8,811 nt of DNA from Lachnospiraceae bacterium (lineage in GTDB: Bacteria; Bacillota_A; Clostridia; Lachnospirales; Lachnospiraceae), in assembly GCA_017632755.1 (NCBI GenBank), contig JAGBQU010000116.1, positions 1 to 8,811 of the forward strand. Reading direction: 5' to 3'. Under the pieces are notes generated by a model. It saw only the letters and a program-made list of their open reading frames with translations. It was not told the DNA's origin and made no database searches. A program made the position numbers and the translations under genes. Below are positions 1 to 5,914 of the stretch, piece by piece; position 1 is the stretch's first letter; every line of letters starts with the position of its first letter.

Positions 1-328
1 ATCTTTTCAGGGTAAGATAAACACATGCACTCACAAGCAGATGGAGCAGTGTGCAGACGATCCTGACATAAAGCACAAGACAGGTGGTTGTCCCCGTTAT
101 CCGGATAAACGGGTATAAGATCACCGAGGCAAAAAGTGCCGAGGTCTGATGCACCTCCCACATCTGGGTAAACAGGCGGTCTCCCATCAGGAAACGATAG
201 GGAAGCGCCAATGCATAGCCCTCGTCGATATCAAATCCCACCAGAATCTTGGCAACTGCCGCCAGAATGGAGGCGATCAGTAAAAGACTTCCTATTATAA
301 TTTCTGTTTTTCGCGTCTTGCTGCGCAT
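1..328 (-). CDS. GT-C type membrane glycosyltransferase, N-terminal part (runs off window)
   Basis: The first 109 residues of a membrane protein are visible; the rest lies beyond base 1. After a basic N-terminus there is a hydrophobic segment (about residues 10-30), then a loop with the acidic motif FDIDEGY (31-37) and the stretch MWEVHQTSALF (56-66), then two further hydrophobic segments (about 66-80 and 82-106). An acidic DxDE-type motif in the first extracytoplasmic loop is the hallmark of GT-C (PMT/ArnT-like, GT39/GT83-like) enzymes, which move a sugar from a polyprenyl-phosphate donor onto an acceptor at the outer membrane face. The exact donor and acceptor cannot be read. The start at 328 is preceded by a purine-rich GGAAAGAGAG and by a good promoter. 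The gene is separated from the operon behind it by a terminator, so it is probably transcribed alone or with genes outside the window. The family is inferred from motif and topology only. Confidence 0.72.
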   Translation of the reverse strand, partial: MRSKTRKTEIIIGSLLLIASILAAVAKILVGFDIDEGYALALPYRFLMGDRLFTQMWEVHQTSALFASVILYPFIRITGTTTCLVLYVRIVCTLLHLLVSACVYLTLKR

Positions 329-354
329 ATAAGCTCTCTTTCCGTTTTTGATAT

Positions 355-383
355 ATCATACATCGGATTTGTTTATTTTACAA
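355..383 (-). promoter_or_regulatory. Sigma-A-type promoter of the membrane glycosyltransferase
   Basis: On the minus strand, TTGTAA (378-383) and TATGAT (355-360) are separated by exactly 17 bases. The predicted start of transcription is near 348, giving a leader of about 20 bases before the ATG at 328. The -35 box matches consensus at four of six positions and the -10 box at five of six. Confidence 0.6.
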
Positions 384-395
384 TTATTATCCGCA

Positions 396-422
396 AAAAA
401 ACCGCCGGGTGAGGCGGTTTTT
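396..422 (-). terminator. Rho-independent terminator of the surface-protein/protease operon
   Basis: A GC-rich stem ACCGCC/GGCGGT with a six-base loop (GGGTGA) is flanked by A and T runs, so the stem extends to about 10 pairs. On the minus strand it is followed by a run of seven T. It lies directly after the stop of the 54-residue gene at 429. The symmetrical flanks would let it also work on the plus strand, but no plus-strand gene precedes it. Confidence 0.88.
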
Positions 423-428
423 CCCTGA

Positions 429-593
429 CTAAAACTTTAGTTTCTCATTTATTTTTGCTATCTGCTTTTCTGCTTTTTTTATGACCTTATCGTTTCCGCC
501 CTCTTTCGCGAGGTCCAAAACTTCCTGCCAGTCTTCCAATTCGTCAATCAGCATTCCCTTGTACTGTTCATTGGTCATTCCCATCTCTTCCAT
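429..593 (-). CDS. 54-residue charged helical protein of unknown function
   Basis: This small acidic/basic protein starts MEEMGMTNEQYKGML and ends KINEKLKF. It has no signal peptide or membrane segment, so it is probably cytoplasmic. Residues 7-30 and 33-52 look like two amphipathic helices split by a GGND turn, consistent with a helical hairpin. I do not recognise a named family. An MTNEQ opening followed by a short helical body recalls small hypothetical proteins of Firmicutes genomes and mobile elements, but that is a loose resemblance. The start at 593 is favoured because GGGAGG (601-606) lies seven bases upstream. A TTG start at 644 in the same frame would add 17 residues but has a weaker case. 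The gene overlaps the 3' end of the protease gene by 26 bases, and the terminator follows it, so it is the last gene of the operon. Confidence 0.72.
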   Translation of the reverse strand: MEEMGMTNEQYKGMLIDELEDWQEVLDLAKEGGNDKVIKKAEKQIAKINEKLKF

Positions 594-1665
594 CGCTACA
601 CCTCCCTTTAGGGATATTGTAGTCTCCTCCTTTCCCTGTGTCAACGCAAACCTCTGCTCCTTTGCCGGTTTCAGTAACAGCGCAATCCCCCCTTGCCGGC
701 CTCAGCTCCAAGGCGACCACCTCCGCAAAAGCGGTCTCATACGATATCCAGAGAAATCCGCCGTCCGTTCCGTTTTCGCCGCTTCCGCCGGAATCCTTGC
801 AAAGCCATGCACCGTCCCGCTTCGGTTTCACACGGAAATACTCCCTCGGATAATGATCCGCCCATCCGATCACGCAGACAGCATGGTTTTTGGCCTTTGC
901 ATTTGGAATATGATAATTTCTGACCCCCCATGCACATTGTTCATATCTTTCCGCATGATAATACGATACCGCTGCGGCTCCGCATTGCAGGATCAGCTCT
1001 TTTATCTGCGCCTTTTCCTCCGGATCTGCAAACAGGGCTCTTTGCAGAGTAAAATCCGCCTGCGCTGCAAGTGCCGGATCCGGGCTGATCCCTCTCACCG
1101 CACTTTCGTAGGGAAGCTCACTTTCATATAAAAGACCTCCGCCGCCGGTCAGATATGCGACCGCCATGCCAAGACTGCTGCCCCTGTTTAATGTATCGCT
1201 CAGATCGGTGGAGGCTGTGTCCGAAAAATAGGCCAGATGATACTCAGACAGATCGAGCGAGCGATCTGCAAACCCGCTGCGAATCAGACTACTCTCGCCA
1301 GCCGCGGTCAGGGCAAATGCCCAGCAGCTTCCATAAGGCCACTGCCGCTTGACCTCAGTGACCAATCCCTGCTGCCTTGCATCATATCTGTCAGGATGCC
1401 TGGTCTGCCGCGGTCCGTCCTGACTGCCGGAGTATGCTGCCTGTCTCGCTCCGTCCTGACTGCCGGAATATGCTGCCTGTCTCGCTCCGTCCTGACTGCC
1501 GGAATATGCTGTCTGCCGTGCTCCGTCATATTCTCCGGGATCCCCCGACTGCTGCGCGATATCCTGCACAGCACAGGCGGCCGGGATGGGCACGCGGCCC
1601 ATCCACACGAAAAGGAGTATCGTCGCAATCACCGGAAAACACCGAATCTTTCCACTGCCCCTCAT
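568..1665 (-). CDS. Secreted papain-family (C1) cysteine protease with repeat-rich linker and Asn-to-Asp change
   Basis: The 365-residue protein has a signal peptide (hydrophobic 10-22, likely cleavage after the ACA at 30-32). A low-complexity linker follows (about 33-100) with three 12-residue repeats DGARQAAYSGSQ. The papain-like domain starts near 105. The oxyanion Gln (Q108) and catalytic Cys (C114) sit in QWPYGSCWAF, with the family spacing of six. The catalytic His is H261 in NHAVCVIGW. The third site, normally Asn in KNSWG, reads KDSGG (D291). In bacterial C1 proteins of this kind a lectin-like domain usually follows FxWISY; here only about 55 residues remain after FLWISY (304-309), and they look unlike that domain. 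The function inferred is extracellular or surface proteolysis, possibly impaired. The ATG at 1665 lies three bases after the stop of the upstream gene, and that gene's last codons supply the purine-rich AAAGGAAAGG ribosome site, so translation is probably coupled. Confidence 0.85.
   Translation of the reverse strand: MRGSGKIRCFPVIATILLFVWMGRVPIPAACAVQDIAQQSGDPGEYDGARQTAYSGSQDGARQAAYSGSQDGARQAAYSGSQDGPRQTRHPDRYDARQQGLVTEVKRQWPYGSCWAFALTAAGESSLIRSGFADRSLDLSEYHLAYFSDTASTDLSDTLNRGSSLGMAVAYLTGGGGLLYESELPYESAVRGISPDPALAAQADFTLQRALFADPEEKAQIKELILQCGAAAVSYYHAERYEQCAWGVRNYHIPNAKAKNHAVCVIGWADHYPREYFRVKPKRDGAWLCKDSGGSGENGTDGGFLWISYETAFAEVVALELRPARGDCAVTETGKGAEVCVDTGKGGDYNIPKGRCSDGRDGNDQ
1414..1521 (-). 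repeat. Three 36-bp tandem repeats in the protease linker
   Basis: Three nearly identical units begin at 1414, 1450 and 1486. Each encodes a 12-residue block of the DGARQAAYSGSQ type. A few substitutions separate the copies, and decayed partial copies are seen on both sides (GPRQTRH and GEYDGARQ). The period is a multiple of three, so changes in copy number keep the frame and only alter linker length. Confidence 0.92.
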
Positions 1666-1668
1666 CGC

Positions 1669-4251
1669 TTATGCCTTTCCTTTCAGAAGCTTGATATACG
1701 CATTGCGTTTTTGGGATGGAATCTTAAATTTCAATGACTGTCCGCAATCCCGAAATGCCGCCTTACCTATCTTTATCAGTTTCCGGCTTTTGATATTTAC
1801 ACCGGACAATTTTCTGCAGCCTGCAAAAGCCTGTTTGCCGATCGTCTCCACACTCTCTGACACAACGATCTTTTTGAGACTCCTGCAATTATAGAACGCC
1901 TTTGCACCGATACTTTTCACGTATTTGCCGATGGTATAGCTCTTCAATTTTTTGCAATTATAAAATGCTTTCGATCCGATCTCGCAGAGCGTTTTTGTCG
2001 TTTTGACGCTCTCAAGTGCGGTGCATCCCCGAAAAGCGCTTGGTCCGATGACGGACACACCCACTCCCAGCTTGACTTTCCGAAGAGAGCTGCAACCCTC
2101 GAACGCAGACTTGCCGATCCGCGTGATACCGTCTGCAATCGTGACAGTCCGGATCTTTTTGTTATTCTTAAAAGCATACGGTGCGATCTCGGTGATCTTG
2201 TACTTTGTGTTGTTGATGGTAAGCATTCCGTCTATCTTTACCTGCTGCTTTTTTGCATCTTCCACAGTCATGGATCGGAGCGTAAGCGTTCCGTCCGGGT
2301 TTACATAAATCTCATACCTGTTGCCACGATTGTCCGTGACATATCGGGTATCTCCCATTTTCAGATGATTGATATCTCCATCATTCTCATTCGCCCCTTC
2401 GTTCAGGCTCTCCGCTCCGTTGTGGTACTGATAGATCACGGTATTGCCGTTGTTATCCGCTTCTGCTTTTAAATGATAGTAGTATTTGATCACAGTGCTT
2501 CCGTCCGCATCGATCATGACACTCTGTCTGTCCGGGATCTCATATCCATCAAAGCTTAGAGGAAGCGGGCTGACTCCCGCATCTGTCCTTCCCTGCAGTT
2601 TTTCCGCCTTCTCCAGACAGTAATCCCTCTCTCCTGCATGTTGCTCCTTATAATGCTCCACCGTGTAGGGTGTATCCTCCGCGGCCTCCCAGAGTGCGAT
2701 CAGCTCGATCACTCCTCCACTGACATCCGTCAGATTACTTACAGACTGCCCATCCTGATAGGATGCGGCATTTCCCTTCCAGCCCGCAAACACATACCCC
2801 GGACGGTCGATGCCAAGCTCTTTTGCACGGATCAGATTTGCCGTATCTCCGTATATCATATTCTGCATTCCCACCGGTTTGTCCGTAAGACCATTGTAAT
2901 ACCGGATCGCATATTCATTTGCCTTCCACGTCGCATACAGCGTCGTATCAGCGGTGGGTGTATAAGTGTCGCCGGCAATATTTCCCTTCTCTGCCTGTGC
3001 CCCCGTATTCCACCCCATGAAGGTATATCCGGCGCGGAAAGCCGTCGGCAGCTTCACCGAGGCAGGCTGCCATATGGCATAAAACGTACCTCTTGCATTG
3101 TTCGTCGTTGTGTAATTGGAATAGGTCTGCCCCGGCTGATGTGTGACAGCATTTTTCTGACCATATCCCCATCCGGTAAATATATAGGAAGACACCGCAC
3201 TCGCTTGTGCCGATCCGCCTCCGTTCCCGTTAAAATTCACCGTATATTGCCTGGAAAAGCCATTGGCGGGGAGTGCATAGGTTTTTCCGTAAACATTGCT
3301 CTGACTCGCCACATTTCCACCCGTGGAACCGTTTCCGTTAAAATCCGTCGTATAGTTGATCGGTGAAAGCTCAATCTGATAGATCATCGCCTTTCCGACC
3401 GTTGTGCTTGATCCCACGGAGGTATTGGCACCGATATTCGTGCACGCGATCACGCTCTCAACCACATCCAGATCCGAATTGGAATCCTGATATGTCCTGC
3501 GCTTTGTCGCATACGCCCCCGCATCATAAAAATACAGATCCCCTCTTGAATCAGCCTTTTTATTCGCATACTTGACCGATCCCGTATATCCCTTCGGCTT
3601 GGTGAAGGAGAATGGCAGATACAGATTATAAAATGTTCCGTCCGTGTTTCCAAAAGCCCTCTCCAGCTTTGCCTTGGTTGCACTTTGCGCAAAGTTGACA
3701 AAATTGTCCCCCTCTCTGGATACGGCAATGGTGACTGTCTGCTGCTGGGATGTGGAAAGGGATGTATCAATGCCGGACAGCTTGACCGTAAATGTGCACA
3801 CCTGATCCTGCCGGATGAATTGATACTGATAATATCCCGTCTTGTTGGCAAAGGTGCCTCTGACCGGCTGGTCGGCCATCAGAAGTGCATATTCGTAAAA
3901 GCGCATTTTTCTGCTCACACCGTTCGGATACAGTTCGCCTTCACCGGAAACCTGCCATTCCGTCACCGTCGTCTCCTGCATCAAGATCGTATCCCGGCTT
4001 AAAAGAGCCTCCCTGTCCGTTTCATCCATGCTCTTAAGCCAGACACCGATATCCTCCCATTCGGTGTTTGCAAGCACTTCGTTAAGTTCCTGCTCCGGAT
4101 CCATGCGCGGATCCGTCTCGAAAAGAAGCCTCTCTCTGCCTTGCTCCGCAAAAGACTCCGCCATTGCGACCGTCTCTTTGGGAATGGCGACGGATGCCGC
4201 CAAAAGCAAACACAAGAAACTGCCTTTTAGTTTGTTCCATACTTTTTTCAT
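1669..4251 (-). CDS. Alternative product: stand-alone InlB/BspA-like LRR secreted protein from an internal start
   Basis: This is an alternative reading of the large surface gene from Met271, giving 860 residues. The internal ATG at 4251 is preceded by AGGAGG (4262-4267), ten bases away. The new N-terminus is a classical signal peptide: basic MKKVWNKLKG, a hydrophobic SFLCLLLAASVAI core and an AMA cleavage site near residue 30. The upstream part (residues 1-270) would by itself make a complete type I membrane protein, with its own signal peptide, stalk, membrane segment and short basic tail. What is seen is the start signal and signal peptide. That it is used in the cell is inferred. The fusion and two-product models cannot be separated from sequence alone. 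Confidence 0.55.
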   Translation of the reverse strand: MKKVWNKLKGSFLCLLLAASVAIPKETVAMAESFAEQGRERLLFETDPRMDPEQELNEVLANTEWEDIGVWLKSMDETDREALLSRDTILMQETTVTEWQVSGEGELYPNGVSRKMRFYEYALLMADQPVRGTFANKTGYYQYQFIRQDQVCTFTVKLSGIDTSLSTSQQQTVTIAVSREGDNFVNFAQSATKAKLERAFGNTDGTFYNLYLPFSFTKPKGYTGSVKYANKKADSRGDLYFYDAGAYATKRRTYQDSNSDLDVVESVIACTNIGANTSVGSSTTVGKAMIYQIELSPINYTTDFNGNGSTGGNVASQSNVYGKTYALPANGFSRQYTVNFNGNGGGSAQASAVSSYIFTGWGYGQKNAVTHQPGQTYSNYTTTNNARGTFYAIWQPASVKLPTAFRAGYTFMGWNTGAQAEKGNIAGDTYTPTADTTLYATWKANEYAIRYYNGLTDKPVGMQNMIYGDTANLIRAKELGIDRPGYVFAGWKGNAASYQDGQSVSNLTDVSGGVIELIALWEAAEDTPYTVEHYKEQHAGERDYCLEKAEKLQGRTDAGVSPLPLSFDGYEIPDRQSVMIDADGSTVIKYYYHLKAEADNNGNTVIYQYHNGAESLNEGANENDGDINHLKMGDTRYVTDNRGNRYEIYVNPDGTLTLRSMTVEDAKKQQVKIDGMLTINNTKYKITEIAPYAFKNNKKIRTVTIADGITRIGKSAFEGCSSLRKVKLGVGVSVIGPSAFRGCTALESVKTTKTLCEIGSKAFYNCKKLKSYTIGKYVKSIGAKAFYNCRSLKKIVVSESVETIGKQAFAGCRKLSGVNIKSRKLIKIGKAAFRDCGQSLKFKIPSQKRNAYIKLLKGKA

Positions 4252-5061
4252 TCTCTCTTTTCCTCCTTTTTGGCAGAACAACAAAAGCCAAAGGAGAATC
4301 GCCAGGCCGTAAATTCCACACATGCCCGCCATCCATACGCGATATGCTCTTGTCATCTGTCTGTTTTGTACCGTCTGCAACTCGGGATCAGCCGCCCGAT
4401 CACCCGTCTGATCTATCTTTTCCGGATTGCTATCTGTCTGATCAAGATCTGTCTGCATAGTTATCTGCTGATCGGAATCTGTCTGATGATGATCTTTTTG
4501 ATTGAAATTGGATTGATTGAAATTTGTTTGATTGAAATTTGCCTGTTTAGAATTTGCCTGTTTGAAATTTGCCTGTTTAGGATTTGCCTGTTTAGGATTT
4601 GCCTGTTTAGGATTTGCCTGCTTTGAATTTGCCTCTGCCTGCTTTGCTGCACCCCCGGTCTGCTCTGCGCCCGCCATATTGGGCCCCCGGCTGCTTGAAA
4701 CTGCCTGCTGCTTCTGCGAAGGCTGTGCGCTGTCCACCGCCCGCTGCATCTGCGAAGGCTGTGCGCTGTCCACTGTCTGCTGCTTCTGCGAAGGCTGTGC
4801 GCTATCCACCGCCCGCTGCATCTGTGCCTGGGGCACCTGCCCGTCACCCGGCTCTGCCACCTGTGCCTGCGAGATATTTTCTCCGTTCTCCTGCACTTCC
4901 CATGCACCCACGACCACATCATCCGGCTGCACCTCAATCTCGGCACACAGTCCCGGCCTGACAACTGCCATACAAAGCCATGCCACAGCCATACATTTTT
5001 TTGCAAACCGTCCGGGACTCCGCGGTCTTCTCCGGCCTGCGTTCATTTGCTTCTGTTTCAT
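1669..5061 (-). CDS. Large surface protein: Q/N-rich head, membrane segment, InlB B-repeats, BspA-like leucine-rich repeats
   Basis: The open frame encodes 1130 residues. In order: a signal peptide (basic 9-22, hydrophobic 23-36, cleavage near residue 40); a Q-rich head with 12-residue repeats (81-121) and pentapeptide repeats (146-188); a transmembrane segment (about 242-263) followed by the tail CQKGGKER; a second signal-peptide-like segment (271-301); a domain of no recognised family (about 305-570); InlB/Listeria-Bacteroides B-repeats (about 605-792) with FTGW, FMGW and FAGW cores; a MucBP-like unit (798-865, YTVEHYKEQ); and five to six BspA-type LRR_5 repeats (about 955-1112, IGKSAFEGC-type). 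Such repeats mediate adhesion or ligand binding on the surface. There is no LPXTG motif. The start at 5061 has AAGGAGG upstream, but 14 bases away, longer than usual. A second start at 4251 is possible, so this may be two genes joined without a stop. It is the first gene of an operon with the protease. Confidence 0.85.
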   Translation of the reverse strand: MKQKQMNAGRRRPRSPGRFAKKCMAVAWLCMAVVRPGLCAEIEVQPDDVVVGAWEVQENGENISQAQVAEPGDGQVPQAQMQRAVDSAQPSQKQQTVDSAQPSQMQRAVDSAQPSQKQQAVSSSRGPNMAGAEQTGGAAKQAEANSKQANPKQANPKQANPKQANFKQANSKQANFNQTNFNQSNFNQKDHHQTDSDQQITMQTDLDQTDSNPEKIDQTGDRAADPELQTVQNRQMTRAYRVWMAGMCGIYGLAILLWLLLFCQKGGKERMKKVWNKLKGSFLCLLLAASVAIPKETVAMAESFAEQGRERLLFETDPRMDPEQELNEVLANTEWEDIGVWLKSMDETDREALLSRDTILMQETTVTEWQVSGEGELYPNGVSRKMRFYEYALLMADQPVRGTFANKTGYYQYQFIRQDQVCTFTVKLSGIDTSLSTSQQQTVTIAVSREGDNFVNFAQSATKAKLERAFGNTDGTFYNLYLPFSFTKPKGYTGSVKYANKKADSRGDLYFYDAGAYATKRRTYQDSNSDLDVVESVIACTNIGANTSVGSSTTVGKAMIYQIELSPINYTTDFNGNGSTGGNVASQSNVYGKTYALPANGFSRQYTVNFNGNGGGSAQASAVSSYIFTGWGYGQKNAVTHQPGQTYSNYTTTNNARGTFYAIWQPASVKLPTAFRAGYTFMGWNTGAQAEKGNIAGDTYTPTADTTLYATWKANEYAIRYYNGLTDKPVGMQNMIYGDTANLIRAKELGIDRPGYVFAGWKGNAASYQDGQSVSNLTDVSGGVIELIALWEAAEDTPYTVEHYKEQHAGERDYCLEKAEKLQGRTDAGVSPLPLSFDGYEIPDRQSVMIDADGSTVIKYYYHLKAEADNNGNTVIYQYHNGAESLNEGANENDGDINHLKMGDTRYVTDNRGNRYEIYVNPDGTLTLRSMTVEDAKKQQVKIDGMLTINNTKYKITEIAPYAFKNNKKIRTVTIADGITRIGKSAFEGCSSLRKVKLGVGVSVIGPSAFRGCTALESVKTTKTLCEIGSKAFYNCKKLKSYTIGKYVKSIGAKAFYNCRSLKKIVVSESVETIGKQAFAGCRKLSGVNIKSRKLIKIGKAAFRDCGQSLKFKIPSQKRNAYIKLLKGKA
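4252..4267 (-). promoter_or_regulatory. Internal Shine-Dalgarno site inside the large surface gene
   Basis: The bases AAAGGAGGAAAAGAGAGA precede the ATG at 4251. In the long frame they encode KGGKER, the basic tail after the membrane segment. The AGGAGG core is complementary to the 16S rRNA tail; the ten-base spacing is slightly long but better than the fourteen bases at the upstream start (5061). Confidence 0.65.
4498..4626 (-). repeat. 15-bp tandem repeats encoding KQANP/FNQxN pentapeptides
   Basis: About eight to nine units of 15 bases encode residues 146-188 of the large surface protein. Early units read KQANP, KQANF or KQANS; later ones drift to NQTNF and NQSNF. The earliest copies are almost identical, pointing to recent expansion by slippage. 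They do not fit the A(D/N)LxX pentapeptide-repeat family. A spacer or stalk role is the simplest reading. Confidence 0.88.
4699..4821 (-). repeat. 36-bp tandem repeats encoding alternating MQRAVDSAQPSQ and KQQTVDSAQPSQ blocks
   Basis: Three full 36-base units and part of a fourth encode residues 81-121 of the large surface protein. Units alternate between MQRAV and KQQTV variants, so the higher-order period is 72 bases. The shared core is VDSAQPSQ. The period equals that of the repeats in the protease gene downstream, though the sequences are not clearly related. Confidence 0.88.
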
Positions 5062-5111
5062 ATGTCGCTTTATCGCCTCCTTCTTTTTTCGGCCTCATCC
5101 GCCGTGAGGAG

Positions 5112-5140
5112 AGTATAGCATGCCGCCTCCATCCTGTCGA
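5112..5140 (-). promoter_or_regulatory. Strong sigma-A-type promoter of the surface-protein operon
   Basis: On the minus strand, TCGACA (5135-5140) and TATACT (5112-5117) are 17 bases apart, each matching consensus at five of six positions. TGC directly before the -10 box makes it an extended -10 promoter. Transcription would begin near 5105, leaving a leader of about 44 bases before the ATG at 5061. It lies after the terminator of the preceding operon, so the surface genes have independent control. Confidence 0.75.
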
Positions 5141-5177
5141 CTGTACCGTATTCTCGGAATTTTTTTTGCATTAAAAA

Positions 5178-5198
5178 AACCCGGATAAAATCCGGGTT
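5178..5198 (-). terminator. Rho-independent terminator of the SLAP-like/DUF1905-C39 operon
   Basis: The perfect nine-base stem AACCCGGAT/ATCCGGGTT with a three-base loop is followed on the minus strand by seven T (5173-5179 region). It lies about 40 bases after the stop at 5241 and before the promoter of the next operon. Confidence 0.9.
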
Positions 5199-5240
5199 CC
5201 CGACCTCTTTTTCAATCATTTGTATAAAAATACACCTGCG

Positions 5241-5900
5241 TTACACCACGATCTCGAGATATCCCATAAGCTTTGACAGATCGTACTCCGTCAACACGCC
5301 GAGAGAGGAATCATAGAACACGCCATCATAATGTACCAGATAGTGGCTGTATCTGCCCATCTTTTCCATCATGACACAGCACTTTGGCAAGGTCACATCC
5401 CGGCCGACCGTATAGATGATCTGCTCGGCGTGACGGATTCCAAAATAATCCAGTGCCTCGATCATCTTGCCCATCGTCGCCTGCCACTCACTGCAATGCA
5501 TGACATTGATCGTCTCCTCAAGGGAAATGCCGGCCAGCATACCGATGCACGATTGTCCGCACAGTCCGTCGTGCGGCTGCAGGATCAGGTCAATGCCGTC
5601 GATCACCCGGATCGGATTCGAGGTGCTGTAAGGACTGTCCTCCGCATGTCTGACCATGATAAAAAATGTGACCGGATACAGAACCTCCTCCTCAAACTGC
5701 GCGAGCACCTCGCGCGAGATCGGGATCACATAGTATCCGTTTCCTTTTGGTTCCAGATTACAGACAAAAGACGTCTGATCGATCGTCACCTTCGCCGGAA
5801 CATCCCCCTCCTTTTTACAGATCTCCCACACATTAAACGGGATCTCCATAAATCCCTGTCCATCCTTGACAGAGACTTTCTGTTGAAACTTGTACTCCAT
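5241..5900 (-). CDS. DUF1905-like domain fused to a C39-like cysteine peptidase domain
   Basis: The 219-residue protein has no signal peptide or membrane segment, so it is predicted to be cytoplasmic. Residues 1-85 resemble DUF1905: YKFQQKV, a FMEIPFNV strand, VPAKVTID, and a YYVIPISREV strand-helix turn. That family is a small beta-barrel of unsettled function. Residues about 103-205 look like a C39-type papain-fold peptidase: Gln108, then LCGQSCIGML with Cys114 six residues later, then YSHYLVHYDGVFYDSS with His186 and an Asp at 192 or 197 as third residue. The Leu before CG replaces the usual Asp of DCG. Activity is inferred from these residues only. The start at 5900 has AGGGAGG nine bases upstream. 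The SLAP-like gene ends 14 bases before it, with its stop codon overlapping this ribosome site, so the two are co-transcribed and perhaps coupled. Confidence 0.68.
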   Translation of the reverse strand: MEYKFQQKVSVKDGQGFMEIPFNVWEICKKEGDVPAKVTIDQTSFVCNLEPKGNGYYVIPISREVLAQFEEEVLYPVTFFIMVRHAEDSPYSTSNPIRVIDGIDLILQPHDGLCGQSCIGMLAGISLEETINVMHCSEWQATMGKMIEALDYFGIRHAEQIIYTVGRDVTLPKCCVMMEKMGRYSHYLVHYDGVFYDSSLGVLTEYDLSKLMGYLEIVV

Positions 5901-5914
5901 TTTATTTAACCTCC

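Noticed and set aside
241..263. LPXTG-type or sortase anchoring for the surface proteins
   Set aside because: The large surface protein ends in LRR repeats and a basic tail with no LPXTG motif, and no sortase gene is present, so wall anchoring by sortase is not supported.
1377..1694. Plus-strand frame with repeated RPDCRNMLPVSL blocks
   Set aside because: It is the antisense translation of the 36-bp protease repeats and has no ribosome site or family resemblance.
2638..3366. 242-residue plus-strand open frame opposite the InlB repeats
   Set aside because: The minus strand carries recognisable InlB and MucBP-like domains here; the plus frame has no ribosome site and an Arg/Cys/Ile-rich shadow composition.
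4097..4117. CGGATCC/GGATCCG inverted repeat
   Set aside because: It lies inside clear coding sequence for a TDPRMDPE stretch, is only seven bases per arm, and has no regulatory context.
4498..4821. Possible CRISPR array in the repeat-rich region
   Set aside because: The repeats are directly adjacent with no unique spacers, have 15 and 36 base periods, and stay in frame within a coding region.
4532..5107. Long plus-strand open frames rich in Cys, Phe and Leu opposite the repeat region
   Set aside because: They are shadows of the Q/N-rich repeats on the minus strand. They lack a good ribosome site and give low-complexity CLFRI-type repeats that simply mirror the 15-bp units.
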